From Ligustrum vulgare (lineage: Eukaryota; Streptophyta; Magnoliopsida; Lamiales; Oleaceae): DNA of 64,000 bases. This document shows positions 58,942 through 64,000 of this stretch, piece by piece. The number at the start of each line of letters is the position of its first letter. Positions within the stretch are counted from its first letter, which is position 1. A program made the position numbers and the translations under genes. The notes under the pieces are model-generated. The model searched no databases. It was given only the letters and a program-made list of their open reading frames with translations, and was not told where the DNA came from. Location of the stretch: the NCBI GenBank assembly GCA_963555705.1, contig OY743189.1, positions 7,023,501 to 7,087,500 of the forward strand, in the 5' to 3' direction.

Positions 58942-60370
58942 AAGGCAAGATTTTGTACTGTATGCTGTTGATGATGTGCAGAATATATTCCAGCCTAAAA
59001 TAAAATTGTAGTAGTTCAAAAAAACATCAATGTATTGATCACCACTTCATTATCTTAAAACACATAGCAGTATGAAATTTGGTTAATCATTTTGATTGTA
59101 TGCCAAGGCAAGAAATACCCCTGGAAATCAAATACAATTAGCACACATTTCAGTTGCTTAAGCATCTCTCAAAATGCACTTGATGTTTTCTCAGATGATT
59201 CCCAAACAAAGGAAACCAAGTGGATGCAACCTGAGAATGTAAATGCAACTCCTAATCTACGTGTTAGTTCTACTTTCAAATTTATTCATTTACACAAGTT
59301 TATCAGAATCCGATTTCTATATTATACCAATGCTTACACATTATTCAATGGCATCAACACTAAAACATTCTTAATGAGCAGGACAGAAGGAAACTAGGAA
59401 AAGCAAGGCTCGTTTGAATTGATTCATAAGGGAAAATGCACAGCATCAATCTTGATTTCACGAATATATATTTCAAAAATGCAACCACTCATAAAAAATG
59501 CACTGGTCCCAATACCTCCTGATCAACTACAGTGATGTCACTAATATATTGTTCGAGAATAATAAATTGAAAAATTAAACATACTAAACTCATATGTTGA
59601 CGTTCTCAAAAAAACTGCCCCAGATCAGGAACTTCGGATACTTGGCATTCAAACCCAAGCCCTCTTAGGAATTAAAGGGAAACGAATTAACAAAGATGAG
59701 ATGGATTGATCCAAATATTTGATCAAGAACGGAAATGATTAACAGACTCTCTGCTGATCCGGTATTTGTAGTGATAAGAGCAGTGGAATTACTGTAACCG
59801 ATTTCTGTTCAGCAGCAAAGATTTTTTACTGCTTTTGTTTTGACCTGTGGAATTAAATCACAGACAACTCCGAATTTTGAATTAGTGTGATAATGATGTT
59901 TTTTGAAAATCACAGCAAAGATGGGGAAGGTGAGTGTAATCAGGAGCCGTTACGATATCGCGCTAATTTCTAGGCATCCGTTTCATTCAAATAATAGGGA
60001 AATATTCGGAATGTTGACTGGTGTCATTTTACAAATATCTTTCATTCAGAGTGTTAAAATATATATACTTTAGTTACAGATGTCATAATTCAAAAGACTG
60101 ATATTTTTAGTGGGCTCCTGCCTAATTACCACTTCTTTTTTTTTCAGTGGGATCCAAGGACCCCACTGGGCCTTGAGTAAATCTGTCCCAGCCCGAAACA
60201 CTGATATTTCTACTAGTTTGAACTCGACGGGTTGATTTGGGTCGGTTCTGGTAAATGAGCCCATTGTCCAATCTTAATTTTAACGTTAGAAATAGGTACC
60301 ATATTACACACGTCCAAATCAGAAGAACACTTAAAAATTCAAAACACACCATCAAGTTCAAATAATCTAT
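58942..60370. other. Intergenic region, probable right flank of the KI-type MULE
   Basis: No gene is seen. The right end of the MULE may lie around 60000-60140. A run of nine T at 60136-60144 mirrors nine T at 48577-48585, but without a matching terminal inverted repeat. The words around 60160-60260 (AACTCGACGGGTTGATTTGG) look like remnants of another repeat. Confidence 0.35.
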
Positions 60371-60570
60371 TTAATTACTAATAGTACCAACGATGGGATA
60401 CTTAGCCTCGAGTTTCTTCTCCCAATCATTAAGGACATCCATTTCTAGTGACTGTGAGGCCATTGAGGGAAGCAGTCACGTCTTCCTCGTTTTTACAACC
60501 CTTTACTGCAATATATATGGGCTTCGATGGGTCGTTGGAATCTTATTGTTTCAGCTGTTGTAGTGTGAGC
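60371..60570 (-). pseudogene. Fragment of a MAPR-type (cytochrome-b5-like) heme/steroid-binding protein gene
   Basis: On the minus strand, next to the copia LTR, the frame reads LTLQQLKQ, a stop, then DPSKPIYIAVKG. It jumps directly to CKNEEDVTASLNGLT and, after a frame change, continues MDVLNDWEKKLEAKYPIVG and ends at TAA 60371-60373. This is the start and the end of the small MAPR (membrane-associated progesterone-binding) proteins, about 100 aa. Roughly 35 residues of the middle of the domain (the heme-pocket part) are absent. The start codon is lost where the copia LTR begins. The TAA stands where Tyr is expected. It is a pseudogene, and whether it is retro-copied or a broken resident gene cannot be told here. 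Confidence 0.7.
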
Positions 60571-60879
60571 TGTAGGGAAATAGTTATCGAATCTGATTCA
60601 CAAAAGAACAAACAATAATTTGGAACACAATAATATAAATATTAATGAAAATCAGAACTGTAAATTCGAGCAGAATCTAGAATCGAGGTCTGTGCAAGCA
60701 CAATTTCCTTAAAACAGATTCCCCCCCTCACCGATCTGTGCTTGAGGTTTGTCTGAGCGTCTGTGTCCCAGGATACAACGGAGGTTGAGCAGTTAACTCA
60801 ACTCAAAGTTACAACTCCAGTGAACCGAACTCATGTATGAACTATTGAACTCTAATTTCTCATTCACATTTTTCCAACA
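60571..60879 (-). repeat. 3' LTR of the copia element
   Basis: 309 bp. In minus-strand sense it starts TGTTGGAAAAATG and ends TTTCCCTACA, an imperfect TGTTGG/CCTACA terminal repeat. The MAPR fragment abuts its outer end directly. Confidence 0.75.
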
Positions 60880-61464
60880 ATCCCCCCACATGAATGAAAA
60901 TTGCAAGAGGCATAAAAACAAAAGACACAAAAACTGGGTGATATAGTTCAACGGTTGAAACCTGCATAGGATATGTAGGTATTACCCTTTGAACCCGTTC
61001 TTGTGAATGTATGTTTACTTTACATGCTGACTAGTAGATATGATGTCCTTGAACTATTCTATATTTTGTGTAAACGATGATATACCTCACACGGAATTCT
61101 TCCTTACATAGCTCAGTTATAATGGTTATGTTCATTAGGCCATGAACATTCGCCTAGTTCTATGAGAGTTTCTAAGAACTTAGCCCGACACAATTCCTTT
61201 AGAAGCGGCCCCACTTCTCTTTCACATAGGTGATCTCTTAATTAAGAATAGCCCGCTCTGCTCTGCTCGAATTCCCGATGCATAAGAATAATTAAAAGCA
61301 TATTGCTTATCCTTCATCTTACGGGCATCACTGTTACATCATAGGAATCGACAAGTGATGTTAACTCTTACAGTGATTCAATTCAGTCTTTACAATTAGG
61401 TTGTCCCTTTGAACCTAAATCTCGGGATCTCCAGTCAACTAGGTTGAGTTTCCATTGTATTAAC
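60880..61464 (-). other. 3' untranslated region of the copia element
   Basis: Between the pol stop codon (TGA, 61465-61467) and the purine tract. No coding signal. Confidence 0.6.
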
Positions 61465-61552
61465 TCATTCGTTTAAAGGCTTAAGTCTCATTGCTCTTGA
61501 TGACTTTGCAACTAACTCTCTATTTAACCCTTTGGTTAGCGGATCCATAAGG

Positions 61553-61776
61553 ACCTAATCGAAAGAAATCAAAAGGTTGGGGACTCAATTGCAACATCTC
61601 AGAAAGTTGGAGGACTAAATATGCAAATAATTCAAGGGCATATTTATAATAAAATTCAAAATTCGAGGACTAAATTGAAGAAGACCAGAAGACGAAGGAC
61701 TTGATGTGCAATTAGTTTAAAGAAAAAGAAAAAAAAGGAAAAAGACAAAATTAGAAAAAGACAAAAATAATAAAAT

Positions 61777-61836
<60 letters not shown>

Positions 61837-63106
61837 CAATTTGCTGGGCTTGGGAATGGGCGCTAGCCTGAGCGCCCATATTTTTCAACAGATTCTTAAT
61901 CTGTTGTCCACGCGATCGTGTGGGTTTATTCCACGCGATCACGTGGGCAATTTTCGACCCAATTCCGATTTTAATTTTCATTTTTTGTTATTTTAAATTA
62001 AGGGCATGTTTAGCTATAATTGTACGCGTTTTCTGGGACTTTTTAGGTCTAATTTATGGGAGTATTTATACTCCCATTTCTTAACACCCAAAAAACAATT
62101 TTTTCCTCACAAAATCCTAGCCTTTTTTTCTCTCTTTTCTTCTTCTTTCTTTTTCTTTTCTTTTCTTTGTTTTTGTTTTGTTTGTAAATTAGTTGTAGTT
62201 TATTTTTGATTTCAAGTTGGTAGTCTCCATTGGATCAAAGAAGCAAAAAGTGAGGTGAAGATTCAAAACATTGTTGAAGGAATTTTGGGGCAAAAATCAA
62301 GGGAAGTGATTTATTTCATTATCTTGTATTTTTAATCTTTGATTTCTATATTTTGTGATGTATTTTTGTAAACCTCAACTTTTGTGCAATATTTATATAA
62401 TGGGCTAGTTATTTTATGTTGGAATGATTGATGTAGCTTAACTTAGTTTAAGTAATTTAATGTTTGTTTATTAATGTTGAGCTTATTTCATGTGTGTTTG
62501 TTATTGAGATTATTCCATGTGTTTGATTGATCACCAAATATGTGTTTTGTGAAGTGTATGATAATCGAGAGATATTATGCATTTTAGACCAAATAACAAA
62601 TGCTCTAGGTTCTTGTTAAGGATAGAGATATACCTTAAACCCTAGATGATCCATTGAGCTATTTTCACAAAGAGTTAATGCAATTGATTGGGCTTTAATC
62701 GACATAGAGATATAGTAGGTTAAACCAATTGATTATGGTTAATTTCACTCTAGAGAGGTAATTAGCTAAGCTTGGAAAATCGGGTCTAACATTGTAAATG
62801 AGTAATTTATTAATTTGCATGTGTTGAGAAATTACTTAAGCAAGAGTTAAGTGAAATCATGAACTCAACTATTTTATCTTTCATTTTCCTTATTTTAATT
62901 CGGTTTATAATTATTTTCTTTAATTTAGAATTTACAAAAATCCAACTTTTAATTGTGTGTTTCTTTTTATTGTTAGAATTAAATTAATTAAAGTTATATA
63001 ATTTAAAGTAAACATTCCTCGTGGGATCGACAACTCGGACTCAAAAAGTCCACTTTATTACTTGTACGTGACCCGTGCGCTTGCGGTACACTATTTTGAG
63101 CGAACA
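61553..63106 (+). repeat. LTR-like insertion (about 1.55 kb) inside the copia pol
   Basis: It separates the adjacent codons of KSKDN and LMDPLTKGL. Its right part has the wording usual at the 3' end of long plant gypsy LTRs: CTCGTGGGATCGACAACTCG, GACCCGTGCGCTTGCGG and the end GAGCGAACA. Other landmarks are GGGAGTATTTATACTCCC at 62058-62075, a T-rich tract, and a long (AT)n. No tRNA primer site or coding region follows, so it is probably a solo LTR. A clean 5-bp duplication and a TG start were not found. Confidence 0.6.
61778..61835. repeat. (AT)n microsatellite
   Basis: About 28 AT dinucleotides inside the insertion at 61553-63106. Confidence 0.97.
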
Positions 63107-64000
63107 GTTATCTTTTGACTTTACATAGTCAAAGAGATTACTCCAGTTGAGAGTAGTTATCTTATGATATTATGTCTGTGACGTATATGTCCAGACTTAC
63201 CATTATACATATTTCTTTGTACCCATCCAATTTCTGATTGAATATCGCAATGTATACAAATTACTAGCACAAGCTTCAACTGTCTAGAAATGTCCTCTAA
63301 GAATTGGCATAGCCATTCAACCTATTTACCACACTTGTCAAGGGCAATAACTCAGATTCCATGGTAGACTTAGTTATAACTGTTCGTTTAGAGGATTTTC
63401 ATGATATCGCTGCACCTCCCAATGTGAATACAAATCCACTTATCGACTTTAAGTATTTAATATCAGATATCCATTTAGCATCAATATGTCCTTCAATAAC
63501 TGCAGGATATCTAGTATAGCGCAGTCCATATATCTCAAGTATCTTAGTACTCTTACTATTTATTTCTAGTTTTCAAAACTAGGATTACTCCTAGATCTAC
63601 TCAGCTTTCTAACCGCATAAGCTATATTTAGACTTGTACAACTCATTTAGTACATAAGACTTTCAATTATTCTAGAGTACTCAACTTGAGAAGTATTGTT
63701 GTCTCTATTTTTTGATAGATGTTGACTTGTATCTATCAGGGTTCTAGCTACTACAAAATCATCCTTGTTAAATTTCTCGAGAATCTTGTCCATATAATGT
63801 GACTTGACTTAGAACAAGCCCATTTGAGATTTTAATTCCAATGATAACATCGGCTAAACCCATATCTTTCATGTCTAATCTTGAGTTCAACATGTCTTTT
63901 GTGGATTTAATCATCTTATCATTATCGCCAATGATAAGCATATTATCAACTAAAGATATAAAGTGATATAGCCATTTTTAGTGTCTTTGATATACAAAAT

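Larger units (their letters stand above)
60571..64000 (-). mobile_element. Ty1/copia element, 3' part, running out of the window
   Basis: Minus-strand order: pol (64000 towards 63107, then 61552-61465), 3' untranslated region, purine tract TGTGGGGGGAT (rc at 60880-60890), 3' LTR 60879-60571. The pol segment carries RT and RNase H words of Ty1/copia type. The 5' LTR and most of pol lie beyond the window end. It is interrupted by an insertion at 61553-63106. Confidence 0.85.
61465..64000 (-). pseudogene. Ty1/copia pol (RT-RNase H), decayed and split by an insertion
   Basis: From 64000 downward on the minus strand: VDNMLIIGDNDKMIKSTKDM (the RT YVDDML motif altered at the second Asp), LDMKDMGLADVIIGIKI, YMDKILEKFNKDDF, TKSTMESE, YNGKSGHIRHRHNIIR and YVKSKD. 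The last, at 63107, is broken off and resumes at 61552 with LMDPLTKGLNREL, ending in LKPLNE and a TGA. Several frameshifts and stops lie between these pieces (for example TAA for CAA after NIIR), so it is not functional. Ty1/copia pol ends with exactly this RNase H and KSKDN..DPLTKGL sequence, which fixes the identity. Confidence 0.85.

Overview
The window reads as nuclear DNA of a flowering plant, probably a eudicot. It is AT-rich, its two intact genes have many GT-AG introns, and most of the rest is LTR retrotransposons, Mutator-type elements, MITEs and simple repeats. Only two genes look intact. One is a UDP-arabinose 4-epimerase of the MUR4 type (37036-41080, +, 10 coding exons, 417 aa). 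The other is a gamma-SNAP (42658-47580, -, 9 exons, 295 aa). They are convergent, with a minisatellite of about 120-bp units between them.

Left part (1-12600). Positions 1-7475 hold a tandem LTR-retrotransposon array read on the minus strand: LTR-internal-LTR-internal-LTR-internal-LTR, period 2310 bp. The internal region is only 1505 bp and has no polymerase. Positions 8263-12595 hold a second non-autonomous element on the minus strand, with gag and a partial protease only, 952/994-bp LTRs and a perfect CCACA target duplication.

Middle part (12600-36150). This is AT-rich DNA with decayed repeats, then the most striking object of the window. From 21654 to 33615 I read a giant foldback element: a 9-bp flanking duplication (TAAAAAAAA), terminal inverted repeats starting GGGAAAA, C-rich minisatellite on the left arm and G-rich minisatellite on the right arm. 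The arms meet at a hairpin centred at 31231/31232 with almost no spacer. Its left arm is split by a 6999-bp Ty3/gypsy element (23563-30561, +, TSD CCGTC). That element's single 1647-codon gag-pol frame is complete apart from four point-mutation stops.

The gypsy element and the two left-hand non-autonomous families share TGATG...CATCA LTR ends, an LTR block, and clusters of the palindrome TTACGGCCGTAA phased at about 21 bp. They look like one driver lineage and two dependent derivatives.

Right part (47600-64000). It holds a Stowaway-like MITE, a Tip100-like hAT end, and a Mutator transposase pseudogene (49696-52131, +). A convergent DUF1985-Ulp1 protease pseudogene (53779-58941, -) faces the transposase, the layout of Kaonashi/KI-type MULEs. 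After that come a short broken copy of a MAPR (cytochrome-b5-like) gene, and a Ty1/copia element on the minus strand (60571 to the window end). The copia pol is split by a 1.55-kb LTR-like insertion. Almost every reading frame in the mobile elements is broken, mainly by C-to-T or G-to-A changes, as expected for long-silenced methylated DNA.
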